The notes: generated by a model from the letters alone, not told the origin. Positions 13,201 to 23,783 are shown, numbered from the stretch's first letter. The stretch: DNA of 64,000 nucleotides from Apostichopus japonicus (GCF_037975245.1 NC_092573.1:6870501-6934500), one strand, 5' to 3'. Numbers and translations: made by a program.

Positions 13201-16200
13201 GGAGCATAACGGGGTACTGTCTGATACCCGCATTCATACATATTTATTCACAAGAACCACTTTATATAGCTGTAGAGTTAAATTTTATTTTCTAATAAAG
13301 AATTATTTGTCAAGCATATATTTACTGTAGAAATAATCTACACTGAATTTATGAAAACCAGCTAACTATTATTAATGGAGAAATGTTTTATTCTTTAGCT
13401 TTCACTACTACTGAACAGTGTCAATCTTAAAGATTCCAAAAGTTTTGCATTATTCTTGTTTATATCACACTTGATTGTACTGTAACACAGATGGATACCA
13501 AAACAGCACTGACTTTTCAACACACACAGCATAATATGTACAGAAACCAATGTACTGTCCATACAACTAGCTGTACAGTGTCTTACAGCATAGAATAAGT
13601 GCAGTTCAGCATCTATACATGTTAATGCTGCACAAGCAATTACATTCTCCAAACTCTGTGTGAAAGAGGAAGCATTAATTACACACAGTGTTGTATCTGA
13701 ATAATGTCATAAACGCACAGTAAGCATGTATGTATAGACTATGTATACACGAATGTATACACTACATGCATAAAGTTACATACTGTACTACTCTACATGT
13801 ATGTACACTGCATGCATGTATGCACTTTTACAAATATCTTTCCAAACAAGTATTGTACAAGTAGGCGCTAGATTCTACATTACATAGCCTCATGTACAAT
13901 GAGGTTTTCAATATTTATTTGCAAAATGACAAGACAACAGTGACAGGAAATAATGTTTAAAGGAGAAATAAACCCTTGCTTTTTTTGCATCCATTCTTAC
14001 GTTTTGACAGATGGTCTTTCCAGTAAAAGCAAAAGAAAAGCATAAAAAAAAAAATTTTGAGATGAAAAAAAAACCCGATTTGAATGTAGTTCATGTGTCG
14101 CGCCATTTTGTTTGAATTGAGCCAGTTTCCGAATGTATCATGACGAAAGCGAGCCACTTGGCGTATTTCAAGAAAAAATAGTTGCCAATCTCTAAAATAA
14201 TAAGAATTGTACTTTCAACAATAGTAATTAAAAAAATATTGATCAAAAAATATCTTTTGTCTTTATTGATTTGTAAAAAAATGCTTAAAAAGTGTATTGT
14301 AACGAGTATCAGAAGAAATATAAATTTTGTGATCTTTTCAATGATTTGATTTTACTGTGTTTAGATTGCTTTCACCACATACTCAGTCCTAGCGATAGCG
14401 TTACTTACATCCATCATTGCACTCTAAAATTTAAATCATTTACTGTCGAGCAAATATCTTGAAAGAAAATGGAAACCTTCAAAATAACAAAATGGCAGTT
14501 GTTCAAATGGGTAAAAAAAATAATTGGGAAATTCGCGTAACATTCAGGGAATCTTTATTTTGCTTAGTTATTTCACAAATTAAATAAGAAAATTATCCCC
14601 TACCGCATGTACACTGCAAAAACCCAGAGTTTATTTCTCCTTTAACATGAATGTAAATCCTAATTATCATCAACATCTCAGTTAGTACTGTGTAGGAAGT
14701 ATGCTAGGTAAAGCATATTTACAATGACAAAACATTTATGAAGTATGTTTTTTGCTGAAGCTACTACACTAACAACATGTAAAGGGACCCAGTGCAAAAG
14801 TAAAATAAAAAAATACAAAACTTGATTGATAAAACACATAACTTTACCATTTTTACATATAATTAAAGCATTTTATAATTGGGTGGTGTCCAAGAAATTA
14901 TTGAATGTTTTGGCTTAATCAGCCCTTGATCTGGTAAATCTATTTAAAGCCTTCCTTGCCGATGTAGTCCTCATATCTTCTATAGCATTTATACAAAATA
15001 TCGGTGTTCCCGGATTAAACATGTAGGATTGGAACACACAAGTTAATTTCTGAATGGCATATTCAGAAGTAGAAGGAAGAAGGCGGAATAATTGATGTGG
15101 AATCAGGGGTCCACGAATCTAAACATTGCCAAGTCAGTAGGTTGTTGTAGGAAGATTGGAAAAGTGCTAATTTGCTTAAAGCAGCATTTTGCGTTTGGTT
15201 GCTGTTTTCTACTTTTTTGACATATCCATCAAGTTTTTCAATTGGCGAGTAATTAAGGATATTTGCAGATAGTGAGAAAAGTGTCCACGACAAATTCCAC
15301 ATTTAAAATTAATCGCATACAGTTTCCCCAAACCCACTAGTTTGAATTCAACCAATCAGAGATGCATGTTTAGTTATGAGCTGTTGCTAAAAATAGATTC
15401 AAGACTTTGTGTTGGTACAACCAGGGAGTTGTTACATGGAACTCCCTGGTACAACTGCCATAGACTGTACACAGATGAAGCAGGCAGGAAGTTATGGCAT
15501 AGTGGAGTCAGTGAGGTTGGGAAAAATCATAGAAAAGGATGCAAAATGCTGCTTTAAGAGTGAAGTATATCCTTGGTATTATGCTTTTGCAGGGGAGCAG
15601 TGCTAAAATGTGAACAGTTAATAGGTGACTGTACAAAGGTATATGGGAAAGTAGTACAATAGAAGAGTCAAGACAGGCAAGAGAGTATGAAATAATGCTG
15701 TAGAATCTCAATACTTTGCACAGTGATAGGGTGTATTGTATATTACAGTGATAGTGTGTATCACAATACACAGTGATAGGGATACTCTGGTGGCTGACAC
15801 CTCTGACAGCTAGAATGCCAAATGTCTTAGTGATTCCTTGCCAAGTCTTCAATGAGAACTTTTGTACTAAGATATGTGTTAAGAAAAAAAATCTCAATAC
15901 AATCAATACATTATAATACAAGAGCATCAATGACGCAGTATCTCAATACTGGAAGTTCTAATTTCGATTCCTAGTTTCTTATCTTTGCTCTGTCTCTACA
16001 ATTATCAATATCAATATATATACTTTTGGTCATATAGTTTGACGTCAATGACAGCAGTCAAATAAGAAAAGGCGAACAACTCAACCATATTCTTGATGCC
16101 CGCCTTGAGCTACTGTAGGCCTAGGTTACTGTAGACTGTAGTGGTGACTACCATCAAAACTGTGTACACTTCCAATTATCAAAACAACCCACGTTTTTCC

Positions 16201-18343
16201 ATCTCAATAATTTTGACATGAAGATTTTGTGGTTTTATGACTTGGAAAAAATAATGTATATACATATGTAAAATATAAGTTTAAAATTGAAAGTGATGGG
16301 TGGCCTCCTCCTCCCCTAAGAGCCACCCCAGTTCCTCTCCATTTTAGTATTTTCTTTTAATTCTTTGTATATTTGATGTCAAACATCACAGGTTCAAAAG
16401 AAAGCTAAACATACTTCTTATAACCTTATTATATCCTTATAAATAAAACATAACCTTATCTAATTTTTATAGTCTTATAAAAGTTGTCATGCTATGGCCG
16501 GCTCCTCTTTTATACATACTCCAGTGAAAATAAAATGTGATAGATTATAATTTTTGTTTTTAATTCTTTCTTTTTTTTGGGGGGGGGGGGTTAAAGAAAT
16601 ATACCAAACAAGCTGTTAATTCATAATGATGCTTCATTATAGAAATGCACAATATACACTCTATTCCAAATGAATAGTTGTTGTATTATCCCATTAACAT
16701 TATGTTAAATTTATGGAGTCACAGTTAATATGTAAGTTGGAAACTTAACTTAAAAATTAAAACACACTGTAAGGCAATCAAACAAACTTACTGTAACGTG
16801 GCCCAAAACTGCCTGTACACCACCAGTACAATGCTAATGTGGCTATTACTAAATGAAGGCCTAATATAGAATGCATTAGTCCTAGCCTAAACTTGGAGCC
16901 TTCAGCAGCACAACAAAGTGTATACGTAATTATACAAAATACCTGATGGGCAATCAAACAAACTTATCATGACTCTTGCTCTGAAAAACTACCTGAACAA
17001 CAGAACAATCCTTAAATTGATATTACTAAAACCATGGAGCTATAAACAGACGAAGTCCTCATATAAATTAAATGCACAACAATGTGTATATGGAATTAGT
17101 GTGCAATACACGACCAGTACCAGCATCTCACAACAGAACAGTAAATTGGTCGTGAGGGTCTGCTACACAAGACTTGGAGGCAGGGCTTAATCATCAAAAA
17201 CAATGAAACAAACAAGTTTTGGAGCGTGTGCAAAAAGGCCTTATTTCAACTGTTTTTCAGAGTGATTTGGCCAAATTTGGACATAAATCGGTGAAAAAGT
17301 CATAGAATGAGATACAATTCTGGAATAAAAAATAGTAACTTTTGTTGGCCTATATGATATATGCTTGCTCTGGAAATTCCAGAGAAAAAGAACTTTGTAT
17401 GAAGACGCTGAAAAATTTTTAAGAGAAGAGAGTCCCACTTACTGTTACAATATCTCTTTACATGTAATGTATTGAGATAAAAAAAAATCACCAAGGATGT
17501 TACAGCATTGTTTCTGATGTTACGTATATTATAGAACATTGCTCAACGACGAAGTCCTGCAAATGTATTTGGCCTGGCACATAACATGTGTATTAAACAC
17601 ACGCTACTCTGTGATGTCATCATAGCCATGTACCATGGTTCAACATTTTAAATAATATTACATAACTCACCACCGCACCAGTTTCTGCGTCAATCTGGTA
17701 GAAAGAGTTACTACCACCAATGAAAAGTGTTGTTGAATTCTTTACATAGATAAGTGAAAAGTATGGCTCAGTCGTTAAGTCACAAGATGGAATAGAAATA
17801 TTCATTGCTATATATCTTGATTCTGTAAGAGAAAGGGAAACACCAAAGTACTGTTATATTTTCAAGTTAAAACTTCTCATTTTCAAATATACAAAATCAG
17901 TATTAAACACTCAATGCCAGACTTTGAGCTAGCAGTGACCACAGCAAAGAAATCTTATAATTTGAAAAATATCCAAAATGAGATATGTACTTCACTTATA
18001 TTTCCCTAAAAGATTGTACATCTTTAATTTGTGATTGCCACTCTCTTTCAGAATCATGGACAAACAATGTAAGTTGAACTGCTGTCTGGGCCTACTGTCC
18101 TGTACACACAACTGTAGATGACATCTAGAAGCTCACTGCAGCCACTGCAAAGATGCCACACATGTTCAGTGATATGCTCATCAATATTCATAGTTGTTAA
18201 TTCAACCAGTCTTGTAGTCTGTGATCAGAAATGTTTCTAGACAGCTTACCTTCTTTAGTGATACAATTTGCTAAAGTAGCAACAGGAAAAAGACACATAG
18301 AGGCAATGATAACCATCCATGTGCATTCACCAATGACCACCAT
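1138..18343 (-). CDS. Semaphorin (sema-domain protein), 5' part of gene, 12 coding exons, incomplete at left edge
   Basis: Semaphorins are secreted or membrane cues that bind plexins through a seven-bladed sema propeller and steer cell and axon movement. Twelve exons join in phase to 493 residues: 18250-18343, 17671-17822, 12924-13004, 11143-11259, 9173-9275, 7708-7824, 7133-7257, 6197-6311, 4252-4312, 3644-3800, 1929-2175, 1138-1247 (minus strand). Seen in the sequence: a signal peptide, the CENHISVIEE / LICGSNA block, GLIFAGTEV, ENWLNTPAFVG, YIYFFFRE, RVGRVC, FVKARLNC, PFYFNEIQDTYF, VYAVFTT, SAVCAYSM and the IVFMIGT block. These match semaphorins rather than plexins (CGSNA and FFFRE). The rest of the sema domain, PSI and any Ig, thrombospondin or membrane part must lie left of the window. 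The protein is divergent: RVCA-DNEG replaces the usual RVCKND-GG. The subclass cannot be named from this part. Confidence is high for the family. Confidence 0.93.
1769..1850 (+). repeat. tRNA-derived SINE, 5'-truncated copy
   Basis: A B-box-like GGTTCGAATCCCGG is followed by the same tail (TTTTTTCACTGTTCTTGATT and on) as two fuller copies at 23954-24124 and 24331-24499. TA-rich microsatellites flank both ends. It lies in the semaphorin intron between exons 11 and 12. Confidence 0.8.
1929..2175 (-). CDS. Semaphorin coding exon 11, with an in-frame VDG triplet repeat
   Basis: Residues 375-456 plus one base. PYLSSHNLIDELVPN matches 'fik.HpLMd.aV.P', YRFSSIVKV the 'yrlt.ivVd' strand, and NEPIVFMIGT the '..vlFiGTd.G' strand. 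A 9-bp unit encoding Val-Asp-Gly is repeated in tandem at about 1972-1998. The acceptor is ACTGCAG and the donor CAG/GTAAGG. Confidence 0.94.
2390..2885. repeat. 17-19-bp minisatellite (TTTGTGTAAAGTGTCC type)
   Basis: About 27 tandem variants of a 17-19-bp unit, for example TTTGTGTAAAAGTGTCCTC. A duplicated block begins with the variant GTGATCYGTT at about 2402 and again at 2643. It lies in the semaphorin intron between exons 10 and 11. Open frames on the minus strand here are a by-product of the repeat. Confidence 0.92.
3644..3800 (-). CDS. Semaphorin coding exon 10 (SAVCAYSM block)
   Basis: The split Arg322 and residues 323-374. PPASAVCAYSMAEIEAIFDR, then YKGQ and W, matches 'gSAVCaysm.dI..vF.g.fk.q....W'. 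The closing SSVRFGQ/C occupies the place of the usual PRPGQC. Confidence 0.94.
4252..4312 (-). CDS. Semaphorin coding exon 9 (DTYF / VYAVFTT block)
   Basis: The split codon 302, residues 303-321, then two bases of codon 322. DTYFEGEEPEIVYAVFTTP is the semaphorin '.d.yf....vvYavFtt' strand. At 61 bp it is the shortest exon seen in this gene. The acceptor is CTCAATAG and the donor CACG/GTATGC. Confidence 0.93.
5507..6026. repeat. ~104-bp tandem array, 5 copies
   Basis: Units start at about 5508, 5608, 5712, 5815 and 5917 and share AACAATGGATTTAACA, GGAACAATGG, AGCCTTAAAGGAGCATTCC and GAATATCTTAAAAACCCAG. It lies in the semaphorin intron between exons 8 and 9, ending about 170 bp from exon 8. 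Confidence 0.93.
6197..6311 (-). CDS. Semaphorin coding exon 8 (FVKARLNC / PFYFNEI block)
   Basis: Residues 264-301 plus one base. FFQTFVKARLNCSIDLSF and PFYFNEI correspond to the family strings 'W.TFLKARLnCs..g.fPFyFneiq'. The donor is AC/GTAAGT. The overhang C plus AG from exon 9 restores Gln302. Confidence 0.96.
6370..6602. repeat. Two-copy tandem duplication (~115 bp)
   Basis: Two near-identical blocks begin at 6370 and 6487 with GTTCATTTCTT and end with TATGGATTTTTCGGTCATAC. They lie just upstream, in gene direction, of semaphorin exon 8. Confidence 0.85.
7133..7257 (-). CDS. Semaphorin coding exon 7 (YFFFRE block)
   Basis: The split codon 222 and residues 223-263. It contains PAFVGKPIVRGEYIYFFFRE followed by TATEYKNAGKVIYPRVGRVC. 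YIYFFFRE and iYPRVgRVC are the most diagnostic strings of the semaphorin sema domain and are what separates this gene from plexins. Confidence 0.96.
7708..7824 (-). CDS. Semaphorin coding exon 6 (LIFAGTEV block)
   Basis: The split codon 183 and residues 184-221. GLIFAGTEVESHNMPFFSK and then ENWLN match the semaphorin 'eLYaGt..df...d..I.R......wLn' region. The acceptor is TTTCCTAG and the donor ACA/GTAAGT. The final base joins exon 7 to make NENWLNTPAFVG. Confidence 0.93.
8741..8818 (-). repeat. 3' tail of a tRNA-derived SINE (copy of the 50.4-kb family)
   Basis: Shares TATTAGATCCTCCTGCAAGC, AGGAACTCGCGAAGAAGCC and CTTATCAAAGCCGCAAGC with the tail of the SINE at 50384-50608, apart from a 6-bp insertion. 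It is likewise bounded by a TATG run. No tRNA-like head is present, so it is 5'-truncated. Confidence 0.75.
9173..9275 (-). CDS. Semaphorin coding exon 5
   Basis: Residues 149-182 plus one base. It covers the variable stretch between the CGTNA and LYAGT blocks and includes WTCSLSLIGKVENF and the NST glycosylation sequon. The acceptor is TTCACAG and the donor GGTG/GTGAGA. The one-base overhang completes Gly183 with exon 6, which supports this donor over the alternative GTGGTG three bases upstream. Confidence 0.83.
11143..11259 (-). CDS. Semaphorin coding exon 4 (ENHISVIEE / CGSNA block)
   Basis: Residues 110-148, phase 0 to phase 0. FSCENHISVIEE is the counterpart of the semaphorin 'eCqNyIrvl' strand, and LICGSNAQLPCC that of 'lyvCGTnAf.P.C'. 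A CC doublet and a further Cys two residues on (CCWNC) are unusual for the family. The donor is AAG/GTACAA. Confidence 0.9.
11815..12215. repeat. GTAC-rich minisatellite (~15-bp, GTACGGCATT units)
   Basis: Roughly 27 units of TGTACGGTACGGCAT type in variable 10- and 15-bp spacings. GTAC is its own complement, so the array is rich in short palindromes and frames stay open on both strands. It lies in the semaphorin intron between exons 3 and 4, 560 bp from exon 4. Confidence 0.93.
12924..13004 (-). CDS. Semaphorin coding exon 3
   Basis: Residues 83-109, VYKHCLEAHEEGRLLSCEVL and on to DIP. Twenty-seven whole codons (phase 0 at both ends) lie between a TTCCATTCAG acceptor and a GTTAGT donor. The two cysteines sit where semaphorins have the 'C..kGk....eC' pair before the NxIRVL strand. 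Recognition depends partly on position between clear sema exons. Confidence 0.75.
13257..17670. other. Semaphorin intron 2, no gene seen
   Basis: A 4.7-kb intron between coding exons 2 and 3. It is AT-rich with a few short direct repeats. I found no conserved coding exon on either strand; the open frames near 13.4, 15.1 and 15.5 kb resemble no family I know. Confidence 0.6.
17671..17822 (-). CDS. Semaphorin coding exon 2 (first sema blade)
   Basis: The split codon 32 and residues 33-82. It contains SLIYVKNSTTLFIGGSNSF followed by YQIDAETGAV, the equivalent of the sema 'LYVGA.N.lY.LD' strand. The acceptor reads CTTACAG and the donor GTGAGT. The exon ends in phase 0 and joins exon 3 without a gap across a 4.7-kb intron. 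Confidence 0.9.
18250..18343 (-). CDS. Semaphorin coding exon 1 (start codon, signal peptide)
   Basis: Residues 1-31 plus one base. The ATG at 18343-18341 opens a short polar stretch followed by the hydrophobic run MVIIASMCLFPVATLA, a typical signal peptide core. The donor GGTAAGC follows directly. A candidate 5'UTR acceptor (CCCTTCAG) lies upstream on the minus strand at about 18401-18399, so the exon may begin at 18398. Confidence 0.85.
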
Positions 18344-18398
18344 CTTATGGCCTTTTTGCTACAACAGTCTTCGACAATCTGCTTGGGAGACACAATTT
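18344..18398 (-). other. Possible 5'UTR part of semaphorin exon 1
   Basis: On the minus strand CCCTTCAG ends at 18399, 55 bp before the ATG, behind a moderate pyrimidine tract. A candidate upstream non-coding exon with a GTAAGC donor ends at about 20134. Both are inferences from splice signals alone. Confidence 0.35.
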
Positions 18399-20489
18399 CT
18401 GAAGGGTAAAACTGAAACCATATGAAAATCAATTAGAAGAAAAACTATATACTGTATAAGTATTTGTATCACAATTTACAGTACTTGGGATAGTATTTGT
18501 AACTTTGCAAGACTGGTTGCTACAGTAGTCTTTTGGATGCATTCCACCCATCAAGTCCTCTGTGCCATGATAAGTACTGACACGATGACATTAAAGATAA
18601 TCCAAAGAAAATTATGTGGAGTTAAATGGAATTTCTATAAATTCTATAAACAATATGTAAATTAAAGATGTGGCATGTTGAGGTAAGTAAATGCATTGCA
18701 GAAGAAGACAACTGAAATTCACTTGATTTGGGGAACATCTGCCACTCTTAAAGTCCCTTTCTGCATTCCATGATATAAAGCAAGATCTAGCCACACATGG
18801 ACCCCAATAGGATGGGGTGATATCGATACATCAACAGCATGGAAAAACAAATAAAAAGTGATAGACAATACCAAAATGCATTCATCGCAAAGTTGTAATA
18901 TCACATTATTTGCAAGCCAGGTAGCTGAAAGGCTTAGTGATTCCTTGCCATATTGATATCATAAAATGTTTGTAGTGAAGTGCTCACAGGGTTTTCATGT
19001 TTTATCTATTCTTGATTTGCATTCCTCAGAAAATACTACAGTACTCTTACTCACAAATACAAAGTGGATCAACATACCAAGTATGAGGTTTGTCCAACCG
19101 TTTAGGGTTGAAGTTATTAGGTTTGTGAGGTTTGCAGACTTTGAACTCTGTTGGCTTCAGAACAACCATCTTCAATTTTATAATTTAGATCAATATTATT
19201 AGGCTTTTATTTTGGCCTAGTTTAACTTTCTTTGAAATTCAAAATACTAAAAGTAATTTTGTTCTAGTGTTGGATTTATTTTGAATTCACCTAATTATTG
19301 TAAATTTTTGTATCTCTGTCCAAAGTATCCCAAACAAGTTTGTAAATGTTCTGCAACAACCTTTACCTAGCCTTGAGGCTACATTCCCTTCTCATAACAG
19401 AGTGTCACTACCATAAATTAGTACGGTAAGGTGCTGCTTTTAACAGGTTAGGATAGCAAGCTAACCCAACTAAAGAGGAAGTTATTTGCTGATCGTTTCC
19501 ACAGTACACAAGATCTCCCGACAGCTCACTCAGCCTAGCCTATGCAAAGTAGGCATAGGTTCACTGCTAAGTGAGCAAGGAATTATAGAATATCCCACAC
19601 TTTTCTAACTGCTTCTTTTCTGTGGAGTCATGGAGTTACAGTGATGAACGTATTTCCAAAAGCCAGTCCAATGATACATACTACCAGAAAAGTATGTCTT
19701 GCACATGGCATACACATGAGAATCAGTCCATCTTTGCACAAGCCCTTTGTTAAAATATACAGAATAAAACGTTTTGTCGTATGGAAGGCAAATGTGAAAA
19801 AATACTCAGTAGTTGAAAGAATTAGTACTAGTATTATTATATTTTACGGTAGCTGAACTCAAGTCAATGAGCTGCAATTGTTTTTGATGAGGTTTGCACA
19901 AGAGGTTTTCACACTGTTGAATAATTTACTCTAATGTAGATTACATATCTAAATTCTGCAATATGTTACCAACATGCACATTTACATCTCTCATATTTTG
20001 ACATAAACCCTACGGATTCAGCATAGGCTAACTCTGATATAGTTGACTAGTGTAAGTTAGGCTAGGCTATGCCTACACTACAGACTACAGTTAGTATATA
20101 TGCTACATTACGTTACGTTACACACAAGCTTACCGTGGGTTAGCCTTGTTTTAAAACAATTTATAAGTGTGGCGACTATAAAGTTTGGCCAAAACGGTGA
20201 CTCTTCTTCGTTTAACGTAAACACGTCCAACTTTCTCCAAATAATTACCTTTCCAAACGTGGACCACTTAACGGTATTTTCTTGTCTTATATTCGGACTA
20301 AATCCACCTACCGGAAGAAGGAAATGGTTTCCTTCTAAAGTATGTTACTGTTCTAGTGTATAGCAACTCAAGTATATATCTTTTGTGTAGTTCCTTGCTT
20401 GTTGGTTACTTTGAAAAACGTAACCTTTGCATTCAAACAGGGGAGAGTGTGATGTGACGCCTGTAAACACGATATCTCGAGAAGGGAAG

Positions 20490-20603
20490 TACGAAGACCT
20501 AGAGAGGACATGGTTAAAAAAAATTATTACGTACGTACGTAATAAATATTACGTAGTACGTAATAAATATATTTTTTTACCATGTCCTCTCTAGGTCTTC
20601 GTA
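20490..20603. mobile_element. 114-bp palindromic foldback element
   Basis: Arms of about 30 bp (TACGAAGACCTAGAGAGGAC and on, ATGGT, then a run of A) face each other around a TACGTA-rich loop. The hexamer GGGAAG lies on both sides (20484-20489 and 20604-20609). Removing the element restores the sequence of the surrounding repeat, so this is a real insertion. Confidence 0.85.
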
Positions 20604-20970
20604 GGGAAGCTTGTGCCAATCTAAAATTAGGTGTATATGAGTACCACATTGAGTAGAAGATCTCTATTGTTTTGTGGGAGGTCAATTGTCATTTGGGGTC
20701 ACCCTGCAGGGCCAAATAGTGAAAACTGTTAAACACGACATCTCAAGGAGGTAAAGTTGGAACAATCTCATTTTTCGAGTAGGAGGATCACATTAAGGAG
20801 CAAGAGCCTATATAAATATATATTTTTTGGGATATCAAAGGTCATTTGGGGTCACCAGGGGTCAAATTGAGTAAGCCTTGTAAACACGATATGTCAAGAA
20901 GAAAAGCTTGGATCAATCTCGCATTTCGTGTGAAGGAGTAACACGTAGGCCTACACTGAGTTCGAGATCC

Positions 20971-21237
20971 ATCCCAGCAAACATAAAAACGTTTTAAATA
21001 CGTAATTAAAACGTTTCGTCTTTTGTTTTGATAACGTTATTTGTGGTGTAATAAATATGTCACGAAATCGTTTCACGCTATTATCTCAAAACAGTTTTTC
21101 GTTAAAACATTAATATAACATTAATATCTCATATAAACGTTATGCCGACGTTTTTATAACACCACATTTAACGTTATAAAAACATATTTTAGAGACTCTT
21201 TAAAAATGGTATTATAACGTTTTGTGTTTGCTGGGAT
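20971..21237. mobile_element. AACGTT-rich foldback MITE (CCCAGCAAACA termini)
   Basis: Ends are ATCCCAGCAAACATAAAAAC and its inverse, with many AACGTT and ACGTTTT motifs inside. Any target duplication is at most 2 bp (AT). CCCAGCAAAC-type palindromic elements are common in invertebrate genomes; the superfamily is not clear from sequence alone. Confidence 0.8.
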
Positions 21238-22679
21238 GTTGTGTTTGGTGGAGGTCTACGTCCATTTGGGGTCACTAGAGGTCAAATTAACACCCTAAAT
21301 GGTTTTGGGCCATCAAATTATGGTGGGCAATGGTGCGGTAGGGAGGGTAATAGCTACATCCAAAATAATAATAACAATATAATAATTGCAGAGAAAATAG
21401 ATAACGAACTTAAACGAGTTCAAACTTCATCGTGGCCGTATAATTCCCCAACACACAGTACGTATAGGTAAGATTTAGCAATTATGGTTATTGTACTTAA
21501 CAGGCCTACGAGATTTGCCTGGCCAACATGAAATTTCAGCTGTGCATAACGCCCATTATAGGACATGATCCGAGGGTCTTTTCAAGTTACACCAATATCA
21601 CCCCCCCCCCCCCCCTAAGAAATATTTATTTTCGAATAGATCTGTATATTTCTAACACTCAAACCAAGTCTATAGTAGGAAGGGTTGGGAAGATATATTT
21701 GATTCAAAAAGTTAGTTTATTTTTTGGCATATTCCGCCCAGTAAAAAACCAAAAGGTCAAGGAATTAAACATGTAGCAGCCGACGAAATTTTCGTTAATG
21801 ATATGTTGATTCCTTTAAATTGCACTAAGTTTCATCAACTCTTAATTTCAAGTGAAAGTCAGGCCTATTGTCGGCAACAAGTGAACTGCAAAGAAAATCG
21901 TCTAGACATGTCTTCTGTTAACTTCATTTGCAAACTCCCTTGGTCAGAGATAAGAATATCAGTGCAACCGAATCTGTACAAACTGTTGAAAGCAATATTA
22001 TGAGTAGTGAACACTGTAACTCATACATAAAATATAATCCTATCTTGAAAGGTTTATGTTTAAGCTCCACTACTAAACTATAATCAACTTTCACCATCAT
22101 GGTGGGGGGGGGGGGAGTGCCTACAAGTCTAGAAGTACAGGTTTATCATATTCTTTGTTATTTTTATACTTTTTTGTGAGACAAATTGCAGTCTCACCCG
22201 ACACAGCGACATTATCCCGCCTATACGTGTCGTTGAACAATGTATTCTGGAGGTAGCTGAGTACTGTGTTAAAATAATAAATACAGTAACTAAAAAGGAG
22301 CTTAAAAATAAACTGTCCTATTTGTCCCTTCAAAGTGATGTTACCAATTTTTCTTCTTCTAATTTACAAAATTTGGCTGGGGAAGTGTAAATTTCTAAAA
22401 CGTGAGATTCTCTTCCCACGCTGTTCCCACCATCCTATCCAGTGTATATAAGGAAGTGGATTAAGGAGCAAAGAACGGACTACGTATATTTTTGTAAAAA
22501 TGATATTTGTTAAGGGGTCCCAAGTCTTTGTTGAGGCCAGTCGATTTCTTTACGTTTACGTTCAGTGGCGGATTTGAATTTCGAGCCAATTAAAATGCAT
22601 TTAGGTTTTTGAGAGAATGACTATGAAGATTAATGTTAATGTTATTAATGTTAATGCTATTGAAATATATATGTATATA

Positions 22680-23780
22680 CAGTGGCGGCGGAACCGGGGG
22701 GCTTGGGGGGCTCAGCCCCCCCCCCCCCCCCAATAAAGAAGTTGAGGGGGCAAATGCTTGATTAGCCCCCCCAATATTTACCAAGGCTCCGAAACGTACA
22801 TCTGCCCATTTTGCAATGCATACTGTCGATCTGTCCGATGCACACGTATACTCTATAGGTGTAATAATTTTAGTAATTGCTGGGGGACCCTCGGCCCGTC
22901 CCTTGGCTATAGACCACATTGTCATCCCAATTCCCAACCGCGTCTTCACGCCCCGTGAAAAGTGGAGGCAGTGAGTGTGAGTACCGGTAAGCGTAACACA
23001 ACTTCGTCTTAGGCCAATGACTTGCCTCATTTCAGCCAGTTCTCCAACATCCCCTTACTTAGTGGCGGATCGAGCGTCCATATATACAGTCAGGGGCGGA
23101 TGCCCCCCCCCCCCTCACGGACTTAAATGGACTGCTGGCGCCCTTTTCAGCTTTTCACTACTTTTTATTTATTCGCGATTTTTGACTATTTTATTGCGCT
23201 CTCATATACCTATTGACATTTGTCATATTCTGTCGGTGTATTTTCCGACAAAATGGCGACGACACCTATTTATTCTCCGTTTATCTGCAAATTAGCAAGG
23301 CCCCGGAAAGGGTCATTTCCTGCAATCTCGGGAGTATCTTTACTCAAAAATTTTCTGTACGCTCCGCGCCAACCTGTGGTGGCGCTCCGCTTAGATAGTG
23401 TCGAAAGCGCCCCTACAGACCATTCTTGCCCCCCCGACCAATACCCCTAGCCCCGCCACTGCCCTTACTACACTCAAAAACGTCTTTGCGAGTACACTAC
23501 GAGTAATAGCTACTCTCTTAAAACACCATCGAATATACAAATTACAATGTTTTTACAGACTTTACGTGCAATCTGAGAAATTGCAGGCTTGAGACCCATA
23601 TTTTAGGGCCAGGTATTCGCAGCATAAAACACTCGGGAAGTGCCGTTTCCGGCCATCTGGGGGTTTGAAAAAACCCAAAATTTTCTTGTACGCTCCGCGC
23701 CAACCGATGGTGGCGCTCCGCTTAGATAGCCTCCACACATTAGCCCCCCCCCCCCCAATAATTTTTCCGTTCCGCCGCGC

Positions 23781-23783
<3 letters not shown>
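22680..23783. mobile_element. Non-autonomous hAT-type element, carrying a nested second element
   Basis: The left end CAGTGGCGGCGGAAC and the right end GTTCCGCCGCGCCTG are imperfect inverted repeats. They are flanked by the 8-bp direct repeat TGTATATA (22672-22679 and 23784-23791). An 8-bp duplication with CAG/CTG ends fits hAT transposons. No transposase is visible. Inside lie poly-C/poly-G arms and repeated GGTGGCGCTCCGCTTAGATA motifs. Confidence 0.85.
23060..23461. mobile_element. 402-bp non-autonomous hAT-type element nested in 22680-23783
   Basis: The ends TAGTGGCGGATCG and CCCGCCACTG are flanked by a perfect 8-bp repeat, CCCTTACT (23052-23059 and 23462-23469). It contains another GGTGGCGCTCCGCTTAGATA, linking it to its host element and to the element at 26766-27683. 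Confidence 0.85.

Larger units (their letters stand above)
20450..21280 (+). repeat. Degenerate dispersed or tandem repeat (AACACGATATCTC / TTTGGGGTCACC units)
   Basis: About four diverged units each carry GTAAACACGATATCTC-AGAAG, a middle part with AATCT and GTAGAAGATC, and TTTGGGGTCACC-AGGTCAAAT. Starts are near 20462, 20725, 20877 and 21240. Two other elements (20490-20603 and 20971-21237) have inserted into it. Confidence 0.7.

Noticed and set aside
17671-18343. Plexin N-terminus
   Set aside because: The early exons could fit a plexin, but later exons carry CGSNA, YFFFRE, FVKARLNC and PFYFNEI, which are semaphorin features.
22590-23450. Several Pro/Cys-rich frames
   Set aside because: They arise from poly-C/poly-G arms of nested hAT-type elements.
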